DNA of 32,574 nucleotides from the NCBI GenBank assembly GCA_900547555.1, contig URHG01000025.1:1-32574 (forward strand). Reading direction: 5' to 3'. The notes below the pieces were generated by a model. It saw only the letters and a program-made list of their open reading frames with translations, was not told the origin of the DNA and searched no databases. This DNA comes from an uncultured Porphyromonadaceae bacterium (lineage in GTDB: Bacteria; Bacteroidota; Bacteroidia; Bacteroidales; UBA11471). Position 1 is the stretch's first letter. Every line of letters starts with the position of its first letter. Positions 1 through 7,902 of the stretch are shown here, one piece after another. The translations under genes were made by a program, and so were the position numbers.

Positions 1-150
1 GATATAAGAGAAGATAATGGCATGGAAAGAATCGGTACAAACCCATTTCGCCTTCCTTATGAGCCCCAAGAACTCACTCGGTCCGATATCAGAGACCTGA
101 TAATCAGCATTTGTGCCATTCAGACGATTAAACATTTGTATATTTACAAT
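1..150 (-). other. Polysaccharide pyruvyl transferase-like fragment fused in frame to the preceding protein
   Basis: Residues ~438-487 of the open frame read KIVNIQMFNRLNG, then DIGPSEFLGLI, then WVCTDSFHA. The GP-EF-LI-A-VCTDSFH pattern is the conserved C-terminal signature of the PF04230 pyruvyl transferase family, which acts in capsule and exopolysaccharide synthesis. The segment is more AT-rich than the upstream coding sequence. The boundary near 150-165 is my estimate. Confidence 0.6.
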
Positions 151-1461
151 CTTGCAACACAATTCTTTTCTCAACCGGTCGAGTTCCGTCTCATTGGCCG
201 ATATGACCCGACGCAACTCCTGCGCCTTGACAAAAAGGTCGCGAGCCTCCTTACTCTTGAATTGAGACAATGCCGTGTACACGATACGATCGGTAACGAC
301 AAAAGCAATCGCATTCTTTGCGGGCGATTTTTTCTCCGCCGGTCGCATATTGCGTATTTTTTCCAAGACGGGCTTGTAATCGGCCCCGTCTTTCCACGTT
401 TCTCGAATTGAAACCAACCGGGCCAACTGCCTCAACCGGAAGGAACGATCCTCGGGAAAATAAAATTCGGGTGTTTTCTCGTAAAGGAAAACATAGATGC
501 AGACTTTCCCTTCGGGCTGATAGCGGTCGCTGGCAAACCACCCGACATGATTGACCTCATCGATAGCCATCATATAATCGTTGTAGGGAGAATTGAACGG
601 CATGGGCAATTGTTCGGGATCGGAATACTCATCGGTATTGATATTGTACTTCGTTACAAAAATATCGTAACCGCCCAATGTACGGTCTTCTTCGTTCGAC
701 GCAAAATAGAATGTTACCCCATCGGTAAGAAGAAACGGAAAACTATCATCATACATCGTATTGAGATCGTCGACCGACTCCTCTTCTCCATACGTATCAT
801 CTCCCAAACGAATGCGGGTAACAAGTTCATATCCGGCGTCTTCCGTAGGTACGGCATACAGGATTTTATCTCTGCGCTGCGTCTGAAAAACAGGACTCGC
901 CCCGGGACGGTCATCACCGGTCAAGGCGTGGTAATCATGTAAAGAGCCGACCTCGGACGAAAGTTTATAGTGAAGGAAAAAGTCGTCTTTGTCTACGACC
1001 ATACTATCGATAACCTGCACGACTTGCACTTTCGACAACATTTGCGCTCCCAATTCGGCCTGCGTGGCCCAAAGTTCGTAATCGGCGATATCCTCTTTGC
1101 CCTCTTTCCGGTCATTGAGATAACCGATATAGCGGGAAAAATAGTTCACTGCATCGACAAAACGATATTGCTCGAAACAAATCCCGGCCAAATAGCGGTA
1201 AGACTCGGGAATTTTTCCGTTAGCGGCAATTTTCAGATATTTTTCGGCTTCGGCACGTCGTCCGGTCTCATACAGGCACACGCCGTACCACTGATTCAGC
1301 GTAGGACTTTTAGGTTTCTTTTTGAGGTTCTTTTCAAAAACAGGCAACGCCTCGGCATAAAGTCCCGCCCGATACATGTTACGGGCATCTTCGAGCGTTT
1401 GCGCCCTGAGACACAATGTAGCGAAAGCAACCGAAAAAACGATAAGAAGAAGTCTCTTCAT
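1..1461 (-). CDS. TPR/PD40-repeat protein, 3' end outside window (possibly chimeric)
   Basis: The frame is open from the ATG at 1461 to the window edge (487 codons, no stop). It starts with a signal peptide (MKRLLLIVFSVAFATLCLRAQ), followed by about 90 residues of TPR-like helices (ARNMYRAGLYAEALPVFEKN). Around residues 250-270 there is a PD40/WD40-like beta-propeller motif (FYFASNEEDRTLGGYDIF), and near residues 400-437 a charged coiled-coil-like segment. Such TPR plus PD40 proteins are common in Bacteroidetes envelopes and often of unknown role; they are probably periplasmic scaffolds. The last ~50 codons do not fit this family: they carry DIGPSEFL and VCTDSFHA, typical of the C-terminal part of polysaccharide pyruvyl transferases. 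The family call is good for residues 1-437; what follows may be a fusion or an assembly join. Confidence 0.75.
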   Translation of the reverse strand, partial: MKRLLLIVFSVAFATLCLRAQTLEDARNMYRAGLYAEALPVFEKNLKKKPKSPTLNQWYGVCLYETGRRAEAEKYLKIAANGKIPESYRYLAGICFEQYRFVDAVNYFSRYIGYLNDRKEGKEDIADYELWATQAELGAQMLSKVQVVQVIDSMVVDKDDFFLHYKLSSEVGSLHDYHALTGDDRPGASPVFQTQRRDKILYAVPTEDAGYELVTRIRLGDDTYGEEESVDDLNTMYDDSFPFLLTDGVTFYFASNEEDRTLGGYDIFVTKYNINTDEYSDPEQLPMPFNSPYNDYMMAIDEVNHVGWFASDRYQPEGKVCIYVFLYEKTPEFYFPEDRSFRLRQLARLVSIRETWKDGADYKPVLEKIRNMRPAEKKSPAKNAIAFVVTDRIVYTALSQFKSKEARDLFVKAQELRRVISANETELDRLRKELCCKIVNIQMFNRLNGTNADYQVSDIGPSEFLGLIRKAKWVCTDSFHAIIFSYI

Positions 1462-1487
1462 GGCATATTCTGGGGCTATATTTATGA

Positions 1488-1495
1488 CAAAGATA
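1488..1495 (-). promoter_or_regulatory. -7 promoter box for the TPR/PD40 gene
   Basis: On the minus strand this reads TATCTTTG, matching the Bacteroidetes -7 consensus TAnnTTTG, 26 nt before the ATG at 1461. A weak -33-like GTTG lies 18 bp further upstream (1514-1517). It suggests a separate transcript start, although the upstream gene lies only ~58 bp away. Confidence 0.5.
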
Positions 1496-1519
1496 ATCTT
1501 TTTTTTGAAAAATCAACTC

Positions 1520-2011
1520 CTATTCGGGCGGAACGAGAAATGTGACAACCATTTTTTCAAAAGCGATACAAGCAACCTCATCGCCGAACGCCTCTTTGGG
1601 TAAATACAGAAACGGCACTCCGCCGCCATCGAGACGAAGCAGATAATAATGCCGGTATTCGCTACACCCATTCACATATTCCCACGGATAGTAATGCCTC
1701 TCCCCATCGTCATAACACAACACGATACCGCCGGAATCGACTTCGGCCCTCTGGTTTTTCAGAAGTCTGCGTGCATCGGGACGGGTAAGTTTTGTAACGA
1801 AAAAGTGGAAAATCGCAACGGGAATAGCCGCAAAAAAAAGTATGACAGCTACGTACACGGCATTATCGGTAAACAAGCCTAAAACCACAAAAAAAGAAAC
1901 GAGTACGATTCCCCACGACCAATTTTTCCCTAAAAAGGCTTTCACCAACTGCCACAAATAAAGAGTAGCCGGCATCATAAACGATTGTGTAACAATTCTA
2001 TCCTGCAACAT
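1520..2011 (-). CDS. YcxB-like membrane protein
   Basis: This 163-residue protein has two hydrophobic segments (about residues 32-48 and 51-73) followed by a soluble C-terminal domain. The C-terminal part (IVLCYDDGERHYYPWEYVNG, then YYLLRL and FLYLPKEAF) resembles the PH-like YcxB C-terminal domain, in which a short acidic-to-tryptophan strand precedes a YLL strand and a LPK/R-xxF motif. That family is inner-membrane anchored and its function is unknown. It lies on the same strand as the TPR/PD40 gene, 58 bp upstream of it. The start could also be one of the two Met codons at residues 12-13. No clear promoter box was found upstream. Confidence 0.7.
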   Translation of the reverse strand: MLQDRIVTQSFMMPATLYLWQLVKAFLGKNWSWGIVLVSFFVVLGLFTDNAVYVAVILFFAAIPVAIFHFFVTKLTRPDARRLLKNQRAEVDSGGIVLCYDDGERHYYPWEYVNGCSEYRHYYLLRLDGGGVPFLYLPKEAFGDEVACIAFEKMVVTFLVPPE

Positions 2012-2070
2012 GAGCAGACCACGAATTTACATTTGGGAGTAAATATAAGAATTATTTACGAACTAAATAC

Positions 2071-2078
2071 TACTTTTG
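2071..2078 (+). promoter_or_regulatory. -7 promoter box for the TonB receptor gene
   Basis: TACTTTTG matches TAnnTTTG. It places the transcript start near 2085, which leaves a ~78-nt leader before the ATG at 2163 and excludes a TTG start at 2076. No good -33 TTTG was found at the expected distance. Confidence 0.55.
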
Positions 2079-2087
2079 CAGCCGGAA

Positions 2088-2136
2088 TTTGCGTTACCCC
2101 ACGGAGCAAGCCCGCCGGGGAACGGCATTCCGCAAA
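2088..2136 (+). promoter_or_regulatory. Structured 5' leader of the TonB receptor mRNA
   Basis: TTTGCG (2088-2093) can pair with CGCAAA (2131-2136). Inside, either CCCC (2097-2100) with GGGG (2117-2120), or GCCG (2114-2117) with CGGC (2123-2126) around a GGGAA loop, can form. I found no cobalamin-riboswitch B12 box and no other known riboswitch signature. A regulatory role is inference. Confidence 0.3.
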
Positions 2137-2162
2137 ACCATTATTTACCAATCAAAAACAAG

Positions 2163-4157
2163 ATGAAAAAACATTTTGCAAACGAACCCTCACCGTGCAA
2201 ACGGTGGAGAAGATGGAGCCGTAAAAATACGGGCATCTTCACCAGCCTGCATAAGCAGGTTACTATCGGGGTTCTCTCCTGCTCGATGTCGATTCTCTTG
2301 CTCACGACACCCGAAGACATTTTCGCACAGTCGTTCGAGACCGATTCGGTCAAAGAACTCTACATCAGCGAAATAACGGTAACGGGGAATATTCTCCCCC
2401 CGACCCGCACAGCGGTGTTGCCTATTCCCATTCTCGACAGAACCGATGCGGCGGTTGCCCCGTTGCAGACCATCGAGGCGGCCCTGCGGCTCAGCCCCTC
2501 TGTCGATGTACGGGAAAGAGGGAGCAAAGGAGTTCAAGCCGACATCTCGATACGGGGAGGTTCCTTCGATCAAACACTCATTATGCTCAACGGCGTTGAC
2601 TTTACCGATGCCCGCACCGGACATCAAAGTCATTCCTTACCGATCGACCTCGACATCGTGTCGGAAATTTCGGTCGAGGACGGAACAGCCGGAATCGGAG
2701 CTTTCGCCGGAGCGGTAAACATCCGTACCCAACCGTTACACCCCACTTATTTGCGCGCCGAAATCTCCGGCGGACAGTTCGGGTATGCCTACGGTAACCT
2801 GTCGGGCGCCATAACGCACAAACGGTTTACGCTGTTCGGTGCCGGATCATACAGGGCCAGCGACGGTTATACGAGAAACACCGATTTCAAAAACTACAAT
2901 GCTTTCGTACGCGCCGGATACGACAGTCGACGGGCGGGATACTTCGACTGGCAAGCCGGTTGGCAGACACGGAATTTCGGAGCCAACGGTTTCTATTCGC
3001 TCAAATATCCCGATCAATACGAAGCGACACGCACTTTCCTCTCGTCTCTCAGGTGGCAGAAAAACATCGGCCAGTTCTTTCTCGAATCGAGTGTAAGCTA
3101 CCGTAAGAATTTCGACCGGTTTGAAATGGTACGGGGCGATGCGTCGAAAATTCCATTCAACTACCACAATACCGACCGTATCGGTGTATCTCTACGCAGT
3201 GACTACTCATGGGCGTGGGGTAAAACGTCTTTGCACGGCGATTACCGGTACGACCACATATACAGTTCGGTGCTGGGAAAACCGCTACACTCCCCCCGTA
3301 AAGTAAAAGGCGAAAAAGAGGCTTTTTATACCAAAGGGGCAACTCGCCACAGCGGAGACATACGTTTGCAGCATACCAAGCAGATAGGAAGATTCGACAT
3401 CGAAGGTTCGGTCGGCAGCGTGTTTTCATCTTATGAAACGACGCCGGTGTGGAGCCTCTCGGGCGGCTATCGACCCATCGACGGCTTGCACATAGGCGTA
3501 GCAGCCGTACAATCGATGCGTCTGCCGACTTTCAACGACCTGTATTACACAGCAACCGGCTACATAAGCAATCCCAATCTCAAACCCGAAAAGGCGACGA
3601 CTTACCGGTTACGCGCCACTTACCAGAAAAAAAATTGGCGAACCGCTGCCGAAGTCTACTATCGGGACGGCCGGGATATTATAGACTGGGTACAAAAAAC
3701 CGCCGACAGCGAATGGGAATCACAACAACTGACCCGCCTCGGAACCCTCGGTATCGAATGGAGCGGAGGATATTACGGAAACGGATTCCTACAACAGGCG
3801 ACTCTTGCTTACGGATATATGACAACCGACAAAAAAAGCGGGGACTATATCTCGAAATATGCTCTCGACTATATGAGACATAAGGCAACGGCTTGCGTCG
3901 GCATACGTTTCCTACGCTATGTAACCCTCACGGTTACGGCCGGACTCTATGACCGTAACGGCAATTATATCGCCGCCGACGGCCGACAGACGTCTTACCA
4001 GACTTATGCACTTCTCGATGCCCGTGTCGCGTGGGAACGCCGCCACCTGCGCATCTATGTCGACGGCAACAACATCACGGCCACCCGATATTGCGATTTC
4101 GGTGGGCTGAAAATGCCCGAAGGCTGGTTTACCGGCGGACTGGTAGTTACTTACTGA
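2163..4157 (+). CDS. TonB-dependent outer-membrane receptor, BtuB-like
   Basis: The 664-residue protein is an outer-membrane, TonB/ExbBD-energised importer. I chose ATG 2163 because the -7 promoter box lies at 2071-2078. An N-terminal extension (KRWRRWSRKNTGIFTSLHKQ) precedes the hydrophobic signal segment (VTIGVLSCSMSILLL) and a cleavage region ending IFAQ. The plug follows: a TonB-box-like stretch (KELYISEITVTG), then SPSVDVRERGSKGVQADISI, LMLNGVDFTD-like residues and GAFAGAVNI. A barrel follows, with the family's DGYTRNTDFKNYN and FGANGFYSLKYPDQYE motifs and an aromatic C-terminus (LVVTY). These barrel motifs recall Bacteroidetes BtuB-like cobalamin/siderophore receptors, but no cobalamin riboswitch or cobalamin gene is nearby, so the substrate is unproven. 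A strong terminator follows. Confidence 0.85.
   Translation: MKKHFANEPSPCKRWRRWSRKNTGIFTSLHKQVTIGVLSCSMSILLLTTPEDIFAQSFETDSVKELYISEITVTGNILPPTRTAVLPIPILDRTDAAVAPLQTIEAALRLSPSVDVRERGSKGVQADISIRGGSFDQTLIMLNGVDFTDARTGHQSHSLPIDLDIVSEISVEDGTAGIGAFAGAVNIRTQPLHPTYLRAEISGGQFGYAYGNLSGAITHKRFTLFGAGSYRASDGYTRNTDFKNYNAFVRAGYDSRRAGYFDWQAGWQTRNFGANGFYSLKYPDQYEATRTFLSSLRWQKNIGQFFLESSVSYRKNFDRFEMVRGDASKIPFNYHNTDRIGVSLRSDYSWAWGKTSLHGDYRYDHIYSSVLGKPLHSPRKVKGEKEAFYTKGATRHSGDIRLQHTKQIGRFDIEGSVGSVFSSYETTPVWSLSGGYRPIDGLHIGVAAVQSMRLPTFNDLYYTATGYISNPNLKPEKATTYRLRATYQKKNWRTAAEVYYRDGRDIIDWVQKTADSEWESQQLTRLGTLGIEWSGGYYGNGFLQQATLAYGYMTTDKKSGDYISKYALDYMRHKATACVGIRFLRYVTLTVTAGLYDRNGNYIAADGRQTSYQTYALLDARVAWERRHLRIYVDGNNITATRYCDFGGLKMPEGWFTGGLVVTY
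2191..2261 (+). other. Three consecutive hairpins inside the TonB receptor signal-peptide region
   Basis: Hairpin 1 (2191-2206) is CACCGT-GCAA-ACGGTG, with a GNRA loop. Hairpin 2 (2210-2239) pairs AAGATG with CATCTT and CCGTA with TACGG around an AAAA loop. Hairpin 3 (2244-2261) pairs CCTGC with GCAGG. The GGTG at 2203-2206 can instead pair with CACC at 2240-2243, so hairpin 1 and an extended hairpin 2 exclude each other. Confidence 0.45.
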
Positions 4158-4178
4158 TAAACACTACCCTGCATTGCA

Positions 4179-4221
4179 AGAGGGAAAGAACGGAGCTTGC
4201 ACGTTCTTTCCCTCTTTTTTT
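4179..4221 (+). terminator. Rho-independent terminator after the TonB receptor
   Basis: A perfect 14-bp stem (AGAGGGAAAGAACG at 4179-4192 with its complement at 4202-4215), a 9-nt loop and a T-run. Confidence 0.9.
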
Positions 4222-4254
4222 CCAGAAGCGATAAACGCGATTTTAAATTTTGAG

Positions 4255-4262
4255 TACTTTTG
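4255..4262 (+). promoter_or_regulatory. -7 promoter box for ttcA
   Basis: TACTTTTG sits 21 bp before the ATG at 4284 and is followed by CAGCCG, exactly as at the TonB receptor promoter. It rules out the TTG at 4260 as start codon. Confidence 0.55.
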
Positions 4263-4283
4263 CAGCCGCAAATCGACCCGTGT

Positions 4284-5042
4284 ATGTCTATCCCGCATCT
4301 TCCTGCATACGAACACTTGTTGAACCATCTCGACCACAAAGTAAAAAAGGCCATCGAAGACTACGGTCTCATCGACGAGGGAGACCGTATACTCATCGGG
4401 CTGTCGGGAGGAAAAGATTCTCTGGCCCTTGTAGAATTACTGGGACGCCGCTCACGCATTTTCGCCCCGAAATTCTCGCTCGCCGCCGCCCACATACGCA
4501 TGGCAAATATCGAATATAAAAGCAATACTTCGACCTTACGAACCCATTGTGAACGTTTCGGCATGGAATACATCGAACGAGAAACCTCCTTCGACCCATC
4601 GTTCGACCATCGGAAAACACCATGCTTCCTTTGTTCATGGTATCGCCGTAAAGCGCTTTTCGAAATAGCCAAAGATGGGAACTTCAACAAAATAGCCTTA
4701 GGACACCATCAGGACGACCTTTTCGAGACCCTGCTCATGAATATGGCTTTTCAAGGTTCTTTCGCCACGATGCCGCCCCGCCTGTCTATGGAAAAGTTCG
4801 ACATGACGATAATCCGCCCCCTCTGCCTCATCGCCGAAAACGAACTCTCGGAACTGGCCCGCATGGAAAATTATCCCCGCCAAGAGAAAAACTGCCCCTA
4901 CGAAAAAGCTTCGCACCGGCCCGAAATCAGAAAAATCCTGCAACAACTCCAATCCCTAAGCCCCCAATTACGCGGACATTTGTGGAACAGCATGACCCAT
5001 ATACAGGACGACTACCTACCCCGTCCCCGCAAAAAAAGATAA
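4284..5042 (+). CDS. ttcA: tRNA 2-thiocytidine biosynthesis protein TtcA family
   Basis: This 252-residue cytoplasmic enzyme belongs to the PP-loop ATPase family that thiolates C32 of certain tRNAs using an iron-sulfur cluster. The PP-loop motif SGGKDS lies near residue 40. PCFLCSWYRRKALFE near residues 113-127 supplies the CxxC pair, and ENCPYE-like EKNCPYE near residue 212 supplies the third likely cluster cysteine. GHHQDDLFET is the family's conserved HxxDD segment. The length fits the shorter TtcA proteins. I prefer ATG 4284 (MSIPHLPAYE) because the upstream TTG is part of the promoter box. The DUF486 gene follows after 32 bp and may be co-transcribed. Confidence 0.9.
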   Translation: MSIPHLPAYEHLLNHLDHKVKKAIEDYGLIDEGDRILIGLSGGKDSLALVELLGRRSRIFAPKFSLAAAHIRMANIEYKSNTSTLRTHCERFGMEYIERETSFDPSFDHRKTPCFLCSWYRRKALFEIAKDGNFNKIALGHHQDDLFETLLMNMAFQGSFATMPPRLSMEKFDMTIIRPLCLIAENELSELARMENYPRQEKNCPYEKASHRPEIRKILQQLQSLSPQLRGHLWNSMTHIQDDYLPRPRKKR

Positions 5043-5074
5043 ACCCAACTCATAATAAACAAAAACCAACCGAC

Positions 5075-5443
5075 ATGCAAGGAATATACAGTGTGTTATT
5101 GCTCATCGTATCGAATATTTTTATGACATTCGCCTGGTACGGACATCTCAAACTGCAAGAGATGAAACTCATATCGAACTGGCCTCTTTTCGGCGTGATA
5201 CTGCTTTCCTGGGGTATCGCCCTATTCGAGTACTGTTTCCAAGTACCGGCCAACCGCATCGGATTTCAAGAAAACGGAGGGCCTTTCACTCTCGTTCAGC
5301 TCAAAGTCATACAAGAAGTTATCACGCTTACGGTATTCGCCGTTTTTTCGGCGGTCGCATTCCAGAACGAGACCCTTCACTGGAATCATCTCGCCGCAGC
5401 GGTCTGCTTGGTTCTGGCGGTTTATTTCGTATTCATGAAATAA
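5075..5443 (+). CDS. DMT-superfamily small membrane protein, DUF486 family
   Basis: The 122-residue protein has four predicted membrane spans: about residues 4-21, 37-52, 78-97 and 103-121. The sequence FMTFAWYGHLK, SWGIALFEYCFQVPANRIG and QLKVIQEVITLTVF match the conserved pattern of DUF486, a small drug/metabolite-transporter relative of unknown substrate. The ATG at 5075 gives the usual family length (~115-125); the frame is open further upstream but only through the ttcA coding region. It follows ttcA by 32 bp with no terminator in between. Confidence 0.85.
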   Translation: MQGIYSVLLLIVSNIFMTFAWYGHLKLQEMKLISNWPLFGVILLSWGIALFEYCFQVPANRIGFQENGGPFTLVQLKVIQEVITLTVFAVFSAVAFQNETLHWNHLAAAVCLVLAVYFVFMK

Positions 5444-5541
5444 ATATTTTGATACAAAACTTGCGTTTTTGATTTTATATATTTATATTAGGACGATTTT
5501 TTCCTCCTTGAAAACGCCTTAAATTTAAAATCCGAAACGCT

Positions 5542-7713
5542 ATGATGAAAACAAAACTCTTTTTGCTGGCCGCAGCATTTTCTGTGTCCTTCCTCACAGA
5601 AGCACAAGTTTCAATCCAAGACGTCGGCGGTTGGTTTGAATCGGGATATGTTACCTTTACCCCCGTCGATGAAGTAGCCTCATACAGTGTTTATTACAAA
5701 ACCACAGCAAGCGAATATCAAAAAATAGACGACCAACTGGTGCGTAACTACGGCAGTTACGGCCGAGCCGATGCAATGGGTCTTGCTGCCGGAGAATACA
5801 ATTTCAAAATCGTACCTGTCGACAGCACGGGAGCAGAACGTAGCGATCTCGCCGCAGAAACTCAATCATTCACCGTCAAGGCACACGACCGTACGGGTTA
5901 TGCCTTTTTCAACGGGAAAACACCTGGTGCATATACCGCCGACGGGAAGTTAAAACCCAACACCGTAGTATTGTACCTCACCGAGAAAAACAAAAATACA
6001 CTCTCGATGGACGTTGTCATGAGTTCAAAAGGAGTAAAAACGACCTGCACCGGATTGCAGGAAATATTCAACGGATACAAAAAAGGGTATGAATCCCGAC
6101 CACTCCTGATACGGATTATCGGACAGATAACCGACCCCGCCACAACCGATAAAGGCGATATCGTCATCGATATGGGCAAGAAAACCACATGTTCCGGTAT
6201 CACCATCGAAGGTGTGGGCAACGATGCCACCATCGACGGATGGGGAATCCGCATCAAAAATGCATCATCTGTCGAAATCAGCAACATCGGCATCATCAAT
6301 TGCGACAGCGACGAAGGCGACAACATAGGCCTGCAACAAGACAACAGTTACATTTGGGTGCATAATTGCGACTTCTTCTACGGGCATGCCGGCAGCGACG
6401 GAGACCAAGCCAAAGGAGACGGCGCTCTCGATTGTAAAAGATCCAATTACATCACATTTTCCTACAACCATTTTTGGGACAACGGCAAATGCAATCTCTT
6501 AGGGCTCAGCGGAGAAAACGACCAGATGTACATCACCTATCACCATAACTGGTACGACCACAGCGACAGCCGCCACCCACGCATCCGCTCTTATTCCTGC
6601 CATGTCTACAACAATTATATGGACGGTTGCGCCAAATACGGCGTAGGAGCAACAATGGGTTCGAGCGTATTCGTCGAAAACAATTACTTCCGCAACACCA
6701 ACAAACCGATCTTGATTTCGATGCAAGGAACCGACATCATTTCAGGTGTGGGTACTTTCAGCGGAGAAACGGGCGGCATGATAAAAGCCTACGGGAACAT
6801 ATTCGCCGAACAGTCATCGAGTTTCAGATTCGTTTCTTATCAGGATAACAACATAGAGTTTGACGCTTATGTCGCTGCCTCCCGCGACGAACAAGTCCCG
6901 GCTACCGCAAAAACGAAATTGGGTGCAACGATTTACAACAACTTCGATACCGACGCTTCCCGTATTTACACCTATACCCCCGATGCAGCCGAAGATATTC
7001 CCGCCATACTTGCCGGCCCGTTCGGTGCCGGACGTATGCAGCACGGCGACCTGCAATGGCATTTCGACAATGCTGTCGATGACAGGGATTACGATGTAAA
7101 TAGCGCACTGAAAGCTGCTGTTACCGGTTATAAAACATCGCTTGTCGGGCTGTTCACCGAAAGCGGAGACGAAGGCTCGGGCGGAGGAGATGGCGGCGAT
7201 GAAGGCGGTGGCGAAAATCCCCCCGTCATCGTCCCTGGACAAGGATATGAATGCCACTTCACCGGAGGTAAACCGTCGAACAGTTTCTATACCTTTACCT
7301 CGGCCAATTATTCCAATTCGCGAGGTTCAGCAACCGTCAACGGAACGACTTATACCGAATGCCTGAAACTGGAATCATCGACGATCGTCGGCTTCACTAC
7401 GACCGAAGAAATGACCCTCACACTCGTTTTCAATGAAGGATCCGTTCCCAATATAAAAATAGACGGTAAAAAAATCTCCGCCGTATCGGGAAGCAACATT
7501 ATCACCTACACACTTCCTGCCGGCGAGCACAAGTTGACCAAAGCCGATAAAAACGACCTTTTCTATATAAACCTTACCTCGACAAGCGGACTAAACGAGA
7601 TAAAAGCCAACCGTACCGACGGAACGATTTACGATCTCTTAGGACGTCCTGTCAACGAACCTCAACCGGGGAATATATACATACAAAACGGACGGAAATT
7701 TATAAAACAATAA
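5542..7713 (+). CDS. Secreted pectate lyase, polysaccharide lyase family 1
   Basis: This 723-residue enzyme would cleave homogalacturonan by beta-elimination with calcium. It has a signal peptide (MMKTKLFLLAAAFSVSFLTEAQ), a fibronectin-like N-terminal region (residues ~22-115) and a right-handed beta-helix (~125-500). In the helix WVHNCDFFYGHAGSDGD and DGALDCKRSNYITFSYNHF (near 275-310) carry the calcium-binding aspartates, and DSRHPRIRS (near 341-349) carries the catalytic arginine region. A Gly/Glu-rich linker (~538-565) leads to a beta-sandwich and a C-terminal tail (IYDLLGRPV, NIYIQNGRKFIKQ) resembling Bacteroidetes sorting-type tails. No lipobox is present. The start may be either of two adjacent ATGs. 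The upstream 98 bp are AT-rich and show only a poor promoter match (near 5460-5491). Confidence 0.9.
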   Translation: MMKTKLFLLAAAFSVSFLTEAQVSIQDVGGWFESGYVTFTPVDEVASYSVYYKTTASEYQKIDDQLVRNYGSYGRADAMGLAAGEYNFKIVPVDSTGAERSDLAAETQSFTVKAHDRTGYAFFNGKTPGAYTADGKLKPNTVVLYLTEKNKNTLSMDVVMSSKGVKTTCTGLQEIFNGYKKGYESRPLLIRIIGQITDPATTDKGDIVIDMGKKTTCSGITIEGVGNDATIDGWGIRIKNASSVEISNIGIINCDSDEGDNIGLQQDNSYIWVHNCDFFYGHAGSDGDQAKGDGALDCKRSNYITFSYNHFWDNGKCNLLGLSGENDQMYITYHHNWYDHSDSRHPRIRSYSCHVYNNYMDGCAKYGVGATMGSSVFVENNYFRNTNKPILISMQGTDIISGVGTFSGETGGMIKAYGNIFAEQSSSFRFVSYQDNNIEFDAYVAASRDEQVPATAKTKLGATIYNNFDTDASRIYTYTPDAAEDIPAILAGPFGAGRMQHGDLQWHFDNAVDDRDYDVNSALKAAVTGYKTSLVGLFTESGDEGSGGGDGGDEGGGENPPVIVPGQGYECHFTGGKPSNSFYTFTSANYSNSRGSATVNGTTYTECLKLESSTIVGFTTTEEMTLTLVFNEGSVPNIKIDGKKISAVSGSNIITYTLPAGEHKLTKADKNDLFYINLTSTSGLNEIKANRTDGTIYDLLGRPVNEPQPGNIYIQNGRKFIKQ

Positions 7714-7734
7714 ATCTTCGAATCGATCAACAGC

Positions 7735-7769
7735 AAAAACGGCTATCCTCTACGGGGATAACCGTTTTT
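7735..7769. terminator. Terminator between the first pectate lyase and the HTCS gene
   Basis: AAAAACGGCTATCC (7735-7748) pairs with GGATAACCGTTTTT (7756-7769) with one mismatch and ends in T5. It separates the lyase from the HTCS transcript. Confidence 0.8.
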
Positions 7770-7802
7770 GTATTTTTTCATCCGACAAAACAGATACGAA
7801 TC

Positions 7803-7834
7803 TTTCCCGATTCTTTTCTTTTTTCCTATATTTG
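7803..7834 (+). promoter_or_regulatory. Promoter of the HTCS gene
   Basis: The -7 box TATATTTG is at 7827-7834 and a -33-like TTTC lies 20 bp upstream at 7803-7806. The transcript would start near 7841, which supports the ATG at 7903 and not the upstream in-frame ATG at 7768. Confidence 0.6.
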
Positions 7835-7902
7835 CTTCGGAGAATCGGCACTTGTCGTTCCCTCCGAAATATCTGACCCAACGACCGAAAAAATACCAAG
7901 AA

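Noticed and set aside
22..1545. Plus-strand reading frames (129, 131 and 191 codons) across the first 1.5 kb
   Set aside because: They lie antisense to a continuous minus-strand frame with a signal peptide, TPR and PD40 motifs, and show no recognisable protein features.
2076..2162. TTG start for the TonB receptor upstream of ATG 2163
   Set aside because: The codon is part of the -7 promoter box, so it would not be within the transcript; the added residues (MQPEFALPHG) look non-coding.
2040..2165. Cobalamin riboswitch upstream of the BtuB-like receptor
   Set aside because: The leader is only ~78 nt and lacks the B12 box (GCCACTG) and the other conserved blocks.
7768..7902. Upstream ATG of the HTCS at 7768
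   Set aside because: It overlaps the terminator of the preceding gene and precedes the promoter box; ATG 7903 begins a signal peptide.
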